In this document: in pieces, positions 17,165 to 26,241 of the stretch
How the letters are laid out: each line of letters begins with the position of its first letter
Numbering within the stretch: the stretch's first letter is position 1
Assembly (NCBI GenBank): GCA_002498375.1
Contig: DAHC01000012.1
Span: 22,410 to 86,409 of the forward strand
DNA length: 64,000 nt
Direction: 5' to 3'
From: Methanocorpusculum sp. UBA424
Lineage (GTDB): Archaea; Halobacteriota; Methanomicrobia; Methanomicrobiales; Methanocorpusculaceae
Position numbers and translations under genes: made by a program
The notes under the pieces: model-generated
The model's input: the letters and a program-made list of their open reading frames with translations, nothing else
What the model was told of the DNA's origin: nothing
The model's database searches: none

Positions 17165-18061
17165 CTACATTACCATGCTGATCAGGACATAGGCGAGTGA
17201 ACCAAGAGCGAGCATGATGCATGAATACTGGATACCCCCCTTGATAGACCCCGTACCCATCATCCCGGCCACAAGCCCCGAACAGAACCCGTGAATAAGG
17301 ATCGAATGATAAATGATCATCTGATACAGCTGGGCAGGAAATCCGGACCCCGAACTGGAACTAAGAGATGAGAGGGCTTCGGAATTTTCCATCATGATAT
17401 TGAGAAACACCTCAGACATGATGACCTGAACGAACACGAAGACCGCAAACGCCATGAAAACGATGACGACATACACGCCCATGTCGCTCTTTCTTTCCCT
17501 TTTCAAAGACTCTCTGTTTTTTGCTTCATGATACTGCAGATCGATCGTGAGCGAGAGATCGTTGGTGAAGTGTTCGGTCTGGGAGAGAAGAATGACCAGA
17601 CGGTCGACGGACAGATTTTTCATACGGTCCGCAAACCGCTTTAATGCAGACGAGAGTTTCTCTCCCCACAGAAGATCACGGGAGAGAATACGGATATCCT
17701 CCTGGATGTAACTTTTTCCTTCCTCTGCGGTGAGTTCAATGGCGTGGGTCAGCGTCATATTGTATTTTACCAGAGAACTCAGCTGACGGCAGAAATCGGG
17801 AAGAGCGCCTTCCACCTTATCTATTCTGCGGACGTATTGCCGATAACTTACTGCATACGGCACGAGAGCCACCAAAATCATGACAATGATCACATCATCG
17901 ACGGCCATGCCCCATTCGTAGATCATATACGGATTAAAAAAGACCTTTACCGTGGAAAAGTAAAGGATAACACCCGTTATCAGCGACAGAGGGATACTGA
18001 ACACGAAAACAAGCGCCGGTTCCTCACGAATAGCCAGCAGCGGGTGACGAATGAACTCCAT
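17165..18061 (-). CDS. FlaJ/TadC-like membrane platform protein, C-terminal half (downstream of an in-frame TGA)
   Basis: 298 residues from the first in-frame ATG, with a type II secretion F domain (ALPDFCRQLSSLVKYNMTLTHAIE near residue 90) between membrane helices at both ends. The reading frame stays open for another 34 sense codons up to the TGA that ends the upstream half (18164-18166). Those codons read like protein (VVESEVDETPLFEKLKKYDK). They contain no ATG, GTG or TTG. Archaeal FlaJ-like proteins usually carry both halves in one chain of about 550-650 residues. I infer one gene interrupted by a nonsense codon, or a naturally split pair. Confidence 0.85.
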   Translation of the reverse strand: MEFIRHPLLAIREEPALVFVFSIPLSLITGVILYFSTVKVFFNPYMIYEWGMAVDDVIIVMILVALVPYAVSYRQYVRRIDKVEGALPDFCRQLSSLVKYNMTLTHAIELTAEEGKSYIQEDIRILSRDLLWGEKLSSALKRFADRMKNLSVDRLVILLSQTEHFTNDLSLTIDLQYHEAKNRESLKRERKSDMGVYVVIVFMAFAVFVFVQVIMSEVFLNIMMENSEALSSLSSSSGSGFPAQLYQMIIYHSILIHGFCSGLVAGMMGTGSIKGGIQYSCIMLALGSLAYVLISMVM

Positions 18062-18163
18062 ATATTTCAGGCGTTTGTCGTATTTTTTCAGTTTTTCAAA
18101 GAGGGGGGTTTCATCAACTTCCGATTCGACTACCGTAAGCTGAGGATACAGGGGAACGGTCGA

Positions 18164-19042
18164 TCAGGGCATCTGGATGCGTTTGATGATGTAGGTCTGA
18201 CCAAGTGTGTCCAGCAGGAGGAGAAAGATCACCGTTCCAATCGGAAGCATCAGATACACGACCAGGGCGAGGATCAGAGGATCCGATCCGGAGATGAGCC
18301 CGATAACCATGATGACGATCACCACAAAAAGGGGACCGGCAACGAACAGAGTGATATACATCTCGGCGATCGCCCCAAGTGAGGAGAGATAACTTCTCTG
18401 GTTGATCTCAGCCTCTTTCTGCATCTCCCGACGTTTACCCTCCAAAAACACCTCGGCATTACCGATCGACCGGTATGTCGAAGATAATTCCGAAAGGAAG
18501 AACCGAAGTTTATCGGAAGGCGTGGTATCGGTAAGCCGCTGGATGGCAGTGAACTGGTCGTAGCCGCAGAAATCCATATCGGAAACTACCTGACGGAACT
18601 CTTTTGCCGCATCGCCGTAAAAATCGGCATACTTGGCGATGGAATGAAGGGAGGCATACAGGGTCGCACCGCAGTGGTGCAGAGCATACATGAACGATAC
18701 CATTTCATACATGGATGCTTCGATGAACCGTTTCCGGGTCCGCATTTCCAGTTTCGGATAGGAGATAATAGCGTAATAGACGGCAACATTTGCTAGAATA
18801 GCGATGCCGGCGGTCAGAGGATACGTGAAGATAATATATTCAGGATCTATGAACAGATTGGCAACAGGGAAGAAGAGCAGGTCGATGAAGACGAAGGCAA
18901 AGATGATGAGAAGACTGGCAATGAAACCAAATACCCGCGCATAGCGAACAAGCCCCTTGACATCGATATCGATACGTGCCGAGAAGAGTTCCTTTTCAAG
19001 AGCTCGAATGCGTTCCGGAGATGGAGTTAAGGGATTTCTCAT
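18164..19042 (-). CDS. FlaJ/TadC-like membrane platform protein, N-terminal half
   Basis: 292 residues. Three membrane helices, then a type II secretion F domain (MYEMVSFMYALHHCGATLYASLH), then two helices; it ends at IIKRIQMP-TGA. It starts 3 bases after the secretion ATPase stop, so it is the second gene of the pilus operon. Such proteins form the inner-membrane platform on which the ATPase acts. On its own this is only half of the usual archaeal two-domain FlaJ-type protein; the other half continues in the same frame immediately after the TGA. Confidence 0.87.
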   Translation of the reverse strand: MRNPLTPSPERIRALEKELFSARIDIDVKGLVRYARVFGFIASLLIIFAFVFIDLLFFPVANLFIDPEYIIFTYPLTAGIAILANVAVYYAIISYPKLEMRTRKRFIEASMYEMVSFMYALHHCGATLYASLHSIAKYADFYGDAAKEFRQVVSDMDFCGYDQFTAIQRLTDTTPSDKLRFFLSELSSTYRSIGNAEVFLEGKRREMQKEAEINQRSYLSSLGAIAEMYITLFVAGPLFVVIVIMVIGLISGSDPLILALVVYLMLPIGTVIFLLLLDTLGQTYIIKRIQMP

Positions 19043-19045
19043 GGC

Positions 19046-21322
19046 CTACTGCTGCTTCTTTTCCGGGGCTGACCCGGAGGTCTGTTCATCTGCATACAGA
19101 TCAAACGAGGTGAGCTCACGGTCCGCTTCCACTTCGAAGAGAGGGTCGGGTTCGGGTTCAGACGGGCCGAAGATCTCCTCTTCGGGCTGGAGAGGGGTAT
19201 GGATGTCAAAGAAGAAATCCTCAACATCATCCGGAGCTGCCTTTACGTCTGGTTCAGCGGGTTCTGGAACTGGTTCTGAGGGGAGATCAACCGGAGGTTC
19301 GACGGATCCAGGGACAGACTCCGAGGGAAGATCGACCACTAGTTCACCGGATCCGTCAGCAGGTTTGGGGGGGAGAACGAATGCCGGCTCAGCTGATTCG
19401 GGAACTGGCTTTGGGGGGAGAGAGAACGCAGGTTCTGCTGATTTTGGAGCAGGCTCCGATCCGGCACCCGAGGTATCAATCGGCATGAAATCAACTTTCG
19501 GCAGCTTATCCTCGGAAACGGGCACCAGTTTCGTAAAGGAGCCGGACCCTTCGTCCGCGGCTTTGGACTCCCGGGAGGGTTCCGGAGTATAACAGACCCG
19601 AGCCGGCGCATTCCTGCGGTCAGAGATGGTAGAACCCACCACGTAGGCAGCGTCAGAATCGGCAGGTCCTTCCACCATCTCCGGATACTCATCCTTACCA
19701 ATCGGGCGGTTGGCAAGCGTCTCATGCAGCTTGCATTTTCCGGGCAGGATCTGCGTAAGGTCCCCGACATTCGCCATAACATACTTGGGGTTTGAAAGAA
19801 ACAGCCAGACGATCCGTGCAAAGTCCCGGTAATCCCTGATATCCTGATCAAGCATTGCCTGTAAAACCGCCGTGCGCCTGCGGAGATCCTCGCCCAGCGT
19901 TGTCATATTCATACCGGTCTTTTCAGCGATCGATGCATAGACCTGAGACGTGCCGGAGAAACTGGGTGCATCCTTCTGGTAATTATACAAATACACCGTG
20001 TTGATCTCAAGTTCGCCTTTATCGGTCATGCCCACGATCTCGGTGATCTCCTTACACCGGCGAACCTGCTTCTTGTTCCTAAACATACTTCCCTGACACA
20101 AAACGATATCGAGGGTTTCGATCGTTGCCTTGGGCACATCCAGCGGAGGGTTCTCCAGACGGTGGATCGCCATCGTCACATCTCCGCCGTGCAGCGTGGA
20201 GTACGTCGTGTGTCCCGAGTTCATCGCCTGGAAAAGGGTCTGGGCCTCAACACCGCGGACCTCTCCAAGAAGGATATACTCGGGTCTCTGACGCATCGCC
20301 GCTTTCAGCAGATCGAACATGGAGATATCCCTCTGTGTGGGGGTGATAGCGCCGGACGAAAGCGGCACGAGACTCGCGATCCAGTTGTCATGCTCCAGCA
20401 TGATCTCGCGGGTATCTTCGATGGATACCACTTTAGATAGAGCAGGGATGAACTGAGAGATAGCATTCAACGTAGTCGTTTTTCCCGAAGCCGTTCCTCC
20501 GACGATCAAAATGGAGTAGTTATACTGGACCGCCATCCAGAGGTAGACCATCTCATCGATCGTAAACGTCTTATTGACCAGCAGATCGATCGGCGAGAAC
20601 GGATTCTTTCTAAACTTGCGTATCGTAAATGAAGAACCGCGGGTCGAGACCACCGTACTGTAGGTCAGCTGGATACGCGATCCGTCGGACAAGGTCGCGT
20701 CCACGATCGGGTTGGAAAGCGAGATGTGTTTTCCGGCTTTCTGGGCAAACAGAACGACCAGACTGTCCAGTTCACGCGGATCGGTGAAGAAGATCGAGGT
20801 CTTGATATCCCGGTATTTACGGTGATACAGATAGACAGGCAGATCATACCCGGAACAGGAGATATCCTCGATGTCGTGGTCGCCGCGAAGGATATCGACA
20901 CGACCCCACCCGAAAAACGTGCGTTTCAGATAATACCGCATCTTATAGACGGTGGCATTGGTAATATCCACATTATAGGACTCAAGAAGCAGGTCGATCG
21001 ATTCATACAAAACCTCCTGCATATCGTTCACTTCGACATCCTTCAGGATAAGCAGGTCGCGGACAGCCGGCTGAAGGCGTTCGAGAAGTTCGGCTTCAAA
21101 AGGGGTCAGAGCAGGTTCATGGGCAATATAGACGTTTTCATACTCGGCGGTTCTGATGATGGAAACACGCGTGAGACCCGGTTCGATCCAGTAGGCTTCG
21201 AGAACTTCATCAGTTTTTCGGAGTTTGGGAGAGACTAAGGGCCCGTCCCGTTCGAAATCATACTCCGGGAGGGTCTCATATACATCCTCATTTGCCTCTT
21301 CCCTCTTTTTTTTGCCGAACAT
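19046..21322 (-). CDS. Type IV pilus/secretion ATPase (FlaI/TadA/PilB-like) with long Pro/acidic tail
   Basis: 758 residues from ATG 21322 (MFGKKKREE); an ATG 14 codons earlier is possible but less family-like. N-terminal domain, then a hexameric ATPase core: Walker A GGTASGKT (about 275-282), acidic box VVSIEDTREI, Walker B ILLGEVRG, His box HTTYSTLHGGD. It powers assembly of pilin-like subunits. The last ~150 residues are an unusual, low-complexity tail with repeats such as AEPAFSLPPKPVPES and VDLPSESVPGSVEPP, ending in a Phe/acidic segment. Followed by the two FlaJ halves on the same strand. Confidence 0.92.
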   Translation of the reverse strand: MFGKKKREEANEDVYETLPEYDFERDGPLVSPKLRKTDEVLEAYWIEPGLTRVSIIRTAEYENVYIAHEPALTPFEAELLERLQPAVRDLLILKDVEVNDMQEVLYESIDLLLESYNVDITNATVYKMRYYLKRTFFGWGRVDILRGDHDIEDISCSGYDLPVYLYHRKYRDIKTSIFFTDPRELDSLVVLFAQKAGKHISLSNPIVDATLSDGSRIQLTYSTVVSTRGSSFTIRKFRKNPFSPIDLLVNKTFTIDEMVYLWMAVQYNYSILIVGGTASGKTTTLNAISQFIPALSKVVSIEDTREIMLEHDNWIASLVPLSSGAITPTQRDISMFDLLKAAMRQRPEYILLGEVRGVEAQTLFQAMNSGHTTYSTLHGGDVTMAIHRLENPPLDVPKATIETLDIVLCQGSMFRNKKQVRRCKEITEIVGMTDKGELEINTVYLYNYQKDAPSFSGTSQVYASIAEKTGMNMTTLGEDLRRRTAVLQAMLDQDIRDYRDFARIVWLFLSNPKYVMANVGDLTQILPGKCKLHETLANRPIGKDEYPEMVEGPADSDAAYVVGSTISDRRNAPARVCYTPEPSRESKAADEGSGSFTKLVPVSEDKLPKVDFMPIDTSGAGSEPAPKSAEPAFSLPPKPVPESAEPAFVLPPKPADGSGELVVDLPSESVPGSVEPPVDLPSEPVPEPAEPDVKAAPDDVEDFFFDIHTPLQPEEEIFGPSEPEPDPLFEVEADRELTSFDLYADEQTSGSAPEKKQQ

Positions 21323-21474
21323 CTGTACTATTCCCGTGAAATTATTTGGAGTGCCTGACTGCACAATTATAGTATGGATAATAGATTTGCTTAATGCAGT
21401 AATATTATTTCCTTAGATGATGAATATATTCCTTCGCAAAGAAGTATATTCGCGGAGAAGAAACGCATAGTATC

Positions 21475-22749
21475 ATGGATGAAGACGGCAGAGGAGGGGA
21501 AAGCGGCGTGTCGCCGGTGATCGCCGCACTTTTGATCCTTGCGCTCACCGTTCTGCTGACCGGCGTTTTGGCGGTCGGGATCCTTTCGCTTGGGATGCAG
21601 GCTCCGGCGCCGGCGGCAGGGATCATGATCTCGGAAAATACCGGGGTGATCACTCTCGCCCATTTTTCTGGAGCGACGCTTTCTGCGGGGGAGTATGCCG
21701 TTTTGGTGAACGGTATCGATCATACCGCAGATTTTCAGGCGGATGAGCGGGATTTTGGCCCGGGAATGAGACTTACCTGGAATTACGGAGTGACAAAACC
21801 GCTTAGTTCGGTGTCTGTTGTGTATACGGGAGGGGGAGGGTCAGTGGTGATCGCTGAAAAACAGTTTTACCGGGAGGGAAAAGGAGAGGTGAATGCGGCA
21901 TTTACGGCGAGTGTGGCTGAAGGAAGGAATGCGACGAGTCAGGTGAAGACGGGAGTTTCAGGGACAAAACCGCTTCCGGGAGTGATCGCTGGTAAGGCTG
22001 ATCTTTGGGTGGTTCTGGATCAAGTTTCAAATCAAGCGACGGTGGAGTTCACTGCTGATGAGGATGGGTCTGATCTGACTTTTTCCTGGGCGAGCGGGAA
22101 CGAGCAGACTGCCTATGGAAGGAAGGCGGATTTTGCCTATCATTCTGCGGGTCTCTATACGGTTCGTCTGGATGTTCGGAATGTTACATCTGGAGAGGTT
22201 GGAGCAAGCTCGATGAAGATTTTTGTGCGGGATCCGGGGCTTTCGGCGCTGGCGTGGGTGAAGAGTAATGAAACGTATACGACTGAGTTGTGGAATATTG
22301 CAGGACGCGGGTATATCGATGGTGGTGGCGGCACTGGCCATACCGACAGAGTATGGAGACTGCAATTTTCATACCCAACTACTCATGGTTTTCAGATGGT
22401 CTTCTATTTTGAAAAAACAGATGAAACTCCATCCACACAGGTTGAATACCATGTTTCGAGTCTTGAGAGAAAATGGTATCATATAACTGGCGTGTATGAC
22501 CAACGAGGCACTTCTCCGCAGGAGCGATCCAAACTGTATATTTACGGCACGGATAGCGGCACTATACGCGGGCTGATAAATGAGAACCTGCCTCTCAATA
22601 CCCCTACACAACCACGTTACGATGTTACCCGCTGGACTATTGAAAACGGCAATTTTACTACAGAAATGCAGCACGAGGTTGACTTCCCGCTGACCTCCGA
22701 GGAAATTACGGCAATCTACACTCTTGAAAGTGGAGAATATATAGAATAG
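21475..22749 (+). CDS. Large type IV pilin-like surface protein with PKD-like and LamG-like domains
   Basis: 424 residues. The N-terminus is a class III (prepilin) signal: a charged head ending GESG, then VSPVIAALLILALTVLLTG; cleavage is expected after the Gly before VSPVI. A pilin beta domain follows (to about 140), then a PKD-like fold (DLTFSWASG ... AGLYTVRLDV, about 180-245), and a C-terminal LamG/concanavalin-like region (WYHITGVYD near 330). Size and domains suggest a minor pilin or adhesin displayed on the cell surface. It is divergent from the secretion ATPase, which probably assembles it. Confidence 0.85.
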   Translation: MDEDGRGGESGVSPVIAALLILALTVLLTGVLAVGILSLGMQAPAPAAGIMISENTGVITLAHFSGATLSAGEYAVLVNGIDHTADFQADERDFGPGMRLTWNYGVTKPLSSVSVVYTGGGGSVVIAEKQFYREGKGEVNAAFTASVAEGRNATSQVKTGVSGTKPLPGVIAGKADLWVVLDQVSNQATVEFTADEDGSDLTFSWASGNEQTAYGRKADFAYHSAGLYTVRLDVRNVTSGEVGASSMKIFVRDPGLSALAWVKSNETYTTELWNIAGRGYIDGGGGTGHTDRVWRLQFSYPTTHGFQMVFYFEKTDETPSTQVEYHVSSLERKWYHITGVYDQRGTSPQERSKLYIYGTDSGTIRGLINENLPLNTPTQPRYDVTRWTIENGNFTTEMQHEVDFPLTSEEITAIYTLESGEYIE

Positions 22750-23032
22750 CAGACATGAACAGTTCATGTATGGTATCTCATATTTCCAAAATGAGAGAGA
22801 TACAATAAATATAGACACCCATTTCTTCACAAAAATTAAGGTTAACTCTTTATGATAAGGGGATGAAAATCTTGACAAAAAAAGGCTTTTTCTAATCGAT
22901 TTGAAACCACATCACAATCTGAAACAGAGGAAAATATGTTCATAGGAATTAACTATCTGATGAGAAGACAACTATTTTTCGGACACATATCCTGATCAGA
23001 AAGAGATACACTCCCTTGTGAAGAAGAGATAG

Positions 23033-23182
23033 TATGTCAGGAAGAGATATCTTGCTTCAGCGAGTGCGACCATCAAAACAAATTCGTCATTCAACGTGGC
23101 ATCGTACTCTGAAGTGCCGTTCCCATTGAACGGTGCTGAGATCGCCGAGGTCTATGCTGCTGAGATGGATGATCCGCGGTAA
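23033..23182 (+). pseudogene. Fragment resembling the C-terminus of the LamG-type pilin
   Basis: Inside the 621-base gap 22750-23370. After a TAG at 23030, the frame 23033-23182 reads TIKTNSSFNVASYSEVPFPL then NGAEIAEVYAAE and ends at TAA. It resembles the C-terminal end of the upstream pilin (TIENGNFTTEMQHEVDFPL; TSEEITAIYTLE) in order and spacing. No start codon or signal sequence precedes it. I read it as the surviving tail of a second, decayed copy. The remainder of the gap is AT-rich with no other gene visible. Confidence 0.5.
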
Positions 23183-23341
23183 CGAGGGGGTTCTCGGCCG
23201 AAATACCTGATGTACGGATAAGATGGAGAGAATATCTGCAGTCCCAACCTCATTTTTTTGCATCGTAAAACCCCCCACTCATTCACTGAGCATCTCATAT
23301 ACGCAAAAAACGGAGGCATTATCGCACCGCGCGGTTTGGGG

Positions 23342-23351
23342 TATATATAAA
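23342..23351 (+). promoter_or_regulatory. TATA box of the P-loop ATPase gene
   Basis: TATATATAAA, centred 25 bases before the ATG at 23371, with no SD in between. This is the textbook geometry of a leaderless archaeal transcript and supports the chosen start. Confidence 0.6.
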
Positions 23352-23370
23352 TCCGGATCGAAGTTTTTGT

Positions 23371-25305
23371 ATGAATACCACGACCCCATCCACCTCATCC
23401 GCCCTGGACAAAGCTGACTCTGCCGGAGAGATCCGTGCAGAACTGGAAAAACTCTGCGACCCTGAATTTATTCCCGACATACCCGACGATGTCGACCCCG
23501 AATACATGGCCCTTCTTCCCTGGCACGGTTCCGGCATGCGGGAATACCGGATCACATCGCTGGACACCACTGACTTCCTGGAACGGCTGGTCCTGCCTCA
23601 CGGCTGGGAGCTCGTATGTCCGTTCGAGCTCGTCTATGCGAAAACCGAAACCTTTCCCCGCTATTTCGAATCCGTCTGGGCACTCACCCATAACGGATGG
23701 GTCTGCCACTCCTTTCCCTCGTTTGACTCAAGCAGAGAAGCGCTGTGGGAAGGCATCAAAGACTTCCTTTCACGGGTGGAAACCGCCGAGGTCTTTGCCG
23801 ACATAAAATACCTCCTCTCTCCCGAGACGGGGTCCTGGATCGAACCGGATAAAGACGACTACTACTCCCTTTCTCACGGCTATTATCTCGAAAAAACCGC
23901 GACCCTCGACAAAGGCGAACGTCTCGAAGGCCTCAAACTTTTCGAAGCTCACGAATGGAGTCTTTGGCACAACGGATCTGAGATCGGCCGATGGGCGAAA
24001 GGACGCGACGCGGACCCGGAAGATATCTTCGAAGGCGCCCGGCCCTACATCCCTGCCGACCTCTTTTCCGCGTGCCGTCTTTCCTTCTATCTGACCCAGC
24101 CCTCAACGAGAGAACATGCCGCCGAGGTCTATGCCGGACAGATCTGGGAGAAGGGAGAGATGCTTGCCTTTCTGAGAAAGATCTGCGCTAAGATCCATGT
24201 CGGCGACACCCAGATCATACAGGCCATGCTTCTTTCCTATGCAGCGACCCGGGTCGAGAACTCGGAAGGCATCCATATCAGCATCTCCGGCAGGACAGGC
24301 ACCGGAAAAAGTCATGCGGCCGTTGTCGCCTCGTCGTGTCTTCCAAAATCAGCGGTCGTCAATGCCCATCTTTCGGACAAATCTCTGTATTATCATCCGA
24401 TAAAGGACCGATCCGTCCTTATTCTGGATGATCAGGAGATGTCGCCGGATTTTCAGGAGCTGTTCAAAACGGCGACGTCTGACTGGGATCATCCGGGAGA
24501 ATACAAGACCGTGGCGAGAAATGCCGGCCTTACGCTTGCTCTTCCACGCCGCTGCGTGTTCTGGGTCTGCAAAGTCGATCTGAACGGGGATGATCAGGTT
24601 CTGGACCGTCAGCTGCTTTTCTGGACCGATGAGTCCGATGAACAGAGAAAGAGCGTGCATGCCGCGATCATGAAGCGGGCAGAGATGCCCCGGATGAAAG
24701 AGGGGGAGGATACGAATTTTGCGATTGCCCGTGCTCTTTGGGGTCTGGTGGAGCCAAAAGTCGTGTCGGTGCCCTTTGCGAACCGGGTCCGGTGTGATCC
24801 GATGATGGATTCACGGAATCTGAAGCTGATGTTTTGTCTTGTCTCAGCCCACGCTCTTTTGCATTCTCCTGTTCGCAGATCGATGATCGGCGGGGATCTT
24901 CTGGCAGAGGAGGAGGATTTTTATGCGGTGATGGAGATTTTGGAGCCGCTGTTTGCCAATCAGAAGGGGAGTCAGCATGATAAGCTGTCGAAATCCGGGG
25001 CAAAGATCCTTGGATGGCTGTGTGAGCAGGAGTCGGGTCTGATTCCGTTTGGGGATATCCGGGTCGCGACAGGTCTTTCCCAGAGCCAGCTTTCCCATGC
25101 ATTGTACGGGAAGAATGAGCAGGGTTCGGACGGCCTCTTAGCCCAGACAGCGGCGATAGGTGTGGAACGGTTGTCGGAGACACGGACGGATGCCGATGAT
25201 CCGGAGCTTCGCAGGTCGGAGAATAAGAAGGTGGTCCGGTGGAACAGGGAGCTTTATCAAAAAGCCGGGATGAGGAGGAACGGGTTCTGGCTTGCCGAAA
25301 GGTGA
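23371..25305 (+). CDS. P-loop ATPase with C-terminal winged-helix region, possible replication helicase of a mobile element
   Basis: 644 residues, no family recognised with certainty. Walker A GRTGTGKS (307-314) and Walker B VLILDD (349-354) are clear, with a later DRQLLFWTDES segment that could carry an arginine finger. The last ~100 residues (AKILGWLCEQ ... GLSQSQLSHALYG) look like a winged helix. The first 300 residues have no motif I know. The layout (unknown N-domain, AAA+/helicase core, wHTH) recalls replication proteins of archaeal plasmids and viruses, and repeats lie directly downstream. No integrase or capsid gene is visible, so the element link is only inference. Confidence 0.75.
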   Translation: MNTTTPSTSSALDKADSAGEIRAELEKLCDPEFIPDIPDDVDPEYMALLPWHGSGMREYRITSLDTTDFLERLVLPHGWELVCPFELVYAKTETFPRYFESVWALTHNGWVCHSFPSFDSSREALWEGIKDFLSRVETAEVFADIKYLLSPETGSWIEPDKDDYYSLSHGYYLEKTATLDKGERLEGLKLFEAHEWSLWHNGSEIGRWAKGRDADPEDIFEGARPYIPADLFSACRLSFYLTQPSTREHAAEVYAGQIWEKGEMLAFLRKICAKIHVGDTQIIQAMLLSYAATRVENSEGIHISISGRTGTGKSHAAVVASSCLPKSAVVNAHLSDKSLYYHPIKDRSVLILDDQEMSPDFQELFKTATSDWDHPGEYKTVARNAGLTLALPRRCVFWVCKVDLNGDDQVLDRQLLFWTDESDEQRKSVHAAIMKRAEMPRMKEGEDTNFAIARALWGLVEPKVVSVPFANRVRCDPMMDSRNLKLMFCLVSAHALLHSPVRRSMIGGDLLAEEEDFYAVMEILEPLFANQKGSQHDKLSKSGAKILGWLCEQESGLIPFGDIRVATGLSQSQLSHALYGKNEQGSDGLLAQTAAIGVERLSETRTDADDPELRRSENKKVVRWNRELYQKAGMRRNGFWLAER

Positions 25306-25313
25306 GGGTAGTT

Positions 25314-25617
25314 GTCAAATGGTCCGTCAAGTGTTTACGGTCGAATTTGCGCAATCGAAGGCAGATAACGGCTTTGATTTTGGTATTTGTCTATTTTACC
25401 AACTTGACGGGAGTGTGATAAGAGGAGAGGGGGGATGGTCAGGTATGCCGGGCGAAGAGGATCTGCGGGCCTTTCTCTCTCTTTTGGGTAAAATAGTAAA
25501 ATATAATAAAATAAAATAATTATAATTATAATATAAGGTATTTTTCAATTTCAAGGAAGATATGGGGTTTGTTTTGTTGTCAAACGATTCGACAAGTAGG
25601 TGACAAGTATCGTCAAA
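25314..25617 (+). repeat. Array of GTCAA-type half-sites downstream of the P-loop ATPase
   Basis: In the gap 25306-25811. Half-sites: GTCAAA 25314-25319, GTCAAG 25326-25331, inverted CTTGAC 25403-25408, GTCAAA 25579-25584, GACAAG 25591-25596, GACAAG 25602-25607, GTCAAA 25612-25617. Spacings within clusters are 10-12 bases, about one helical turn. A very AT-rich stretch (25490-25545, runs of TATAATTATAA type) lies between the clusters. This combination resembles iterons with an unwinding element. It could equally be a transcriptional operator. Confidence 0.5.
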
Positions 25618-25777
25618 TACGTTTTTGCCGGTAAAGGGAAGAATTTCAGAGAATATCCCAGGTCATGATGATTTTGTGACGGGGGGTTTTGCGGAAGGGC
25701 GGGATGGTGTTCAGCACAGGAGATCAGCGGAGATGTACTGTTTTTGATTTAGAGCGCTGCGAGTAAAAACCTGTAAG

Positions 25778-25813
25778 AAAAAAAAATAGTGGTTAACCTC
25801 AGAGGGTGAGGTT
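25778..25813 (-). terminator. Hairpin plus T-tract terminator after the small pilin gene
   Basis: On the minus strand AACCTCA-CCCTC-TGAGGTT (25795-25813) overlaps the pilin stop codon. It is followed by a run of T residues (about 25778-25786). This resembles an intrinsic terminator for the highly expressed pilin gene. Confidence 0.6.
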
Positions 25814-26225
25814 ATTTCAGGTAGATCGTGCCGGTGTAGATGGTCTGGGGGCCATCGGCAAACGTGCCGACGACGGAGATTGATGCCTGACCAGCAGTCA
25901 GATTATCGCCATTGGTGAAGTTCATCGGGACACCTACAGATGTGAATTTCTTTTCTTCCACAAATTTATCCCCGTTGTAGACAGTCAGATTGCCCAGACC
26001 AGTGGTGTCGCCGCCGGTGATGGTAACCAGTAACGATTTGTTATCAGCAGCAGCATCAGTGCCCTGAACTACTTTCACGCCGACTACATGGCTTGTTTCG
26101 ATCCCGCCGGTCATACCCATGACGACAGCCGAGATGATGGCGACAAGGACGACCGTGATTGCCACAAGGAGGATCGTACCGATGACCGGGGATACTCCGT
26201 CGTTTTTCTTTGTACTTACTTTCAT
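25812..26225 (-). CDS. Archaeal type IV pilin, small (copy 1)
   Basis: 137 residues. Class III signal: head MKVSTKKNDG followed by VSPVIGTILLVAITVVLVA, the archaeal pilin pattern (DUF1628/PilA-like), cleaved by an EppA/PibD-type peptidase before VSPVIG. The mature part is a compact beta domain ending in GTFADGPQTIYTGTIYLK. It has its own promoter with an inverted repeat and a hairpin terminator, which fits a major structural pilin. A paralogue lies at 26415-26813. Confidence 0.92.
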   Translation of the reverse strand: MKVSTKKNDGVSPVIGTILLVAITVVLVAIISAVVMGMTGGIETSHVVGVKVVQGTDAAADNKSLLVTITGGDTTGLGNLTVYNGDKFVEEKKFTSVGVPMNFTNGDNLTAGQASISVVGTFADGPQTIYTGTIYLK

Positions 26226-26241
26226 AATATGCAGTTAAGTT

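Noticed and set aside
22369..22878. Minus-strand frame of 169 codons over the pilin 3' end
   Set aside because: Cysteine- and phenylalanine-rich antisense frame overlapping the LamG-like coding region, with no recognisable features.
25319..25519. Possible 66-codon ORF after the P-loop ATPase
   Set aside because: It starts inside the GTCAA repeat, has no SD or TATA box, and ends in a low-complexity AT-rich tract. Coding potential is too weak to call.
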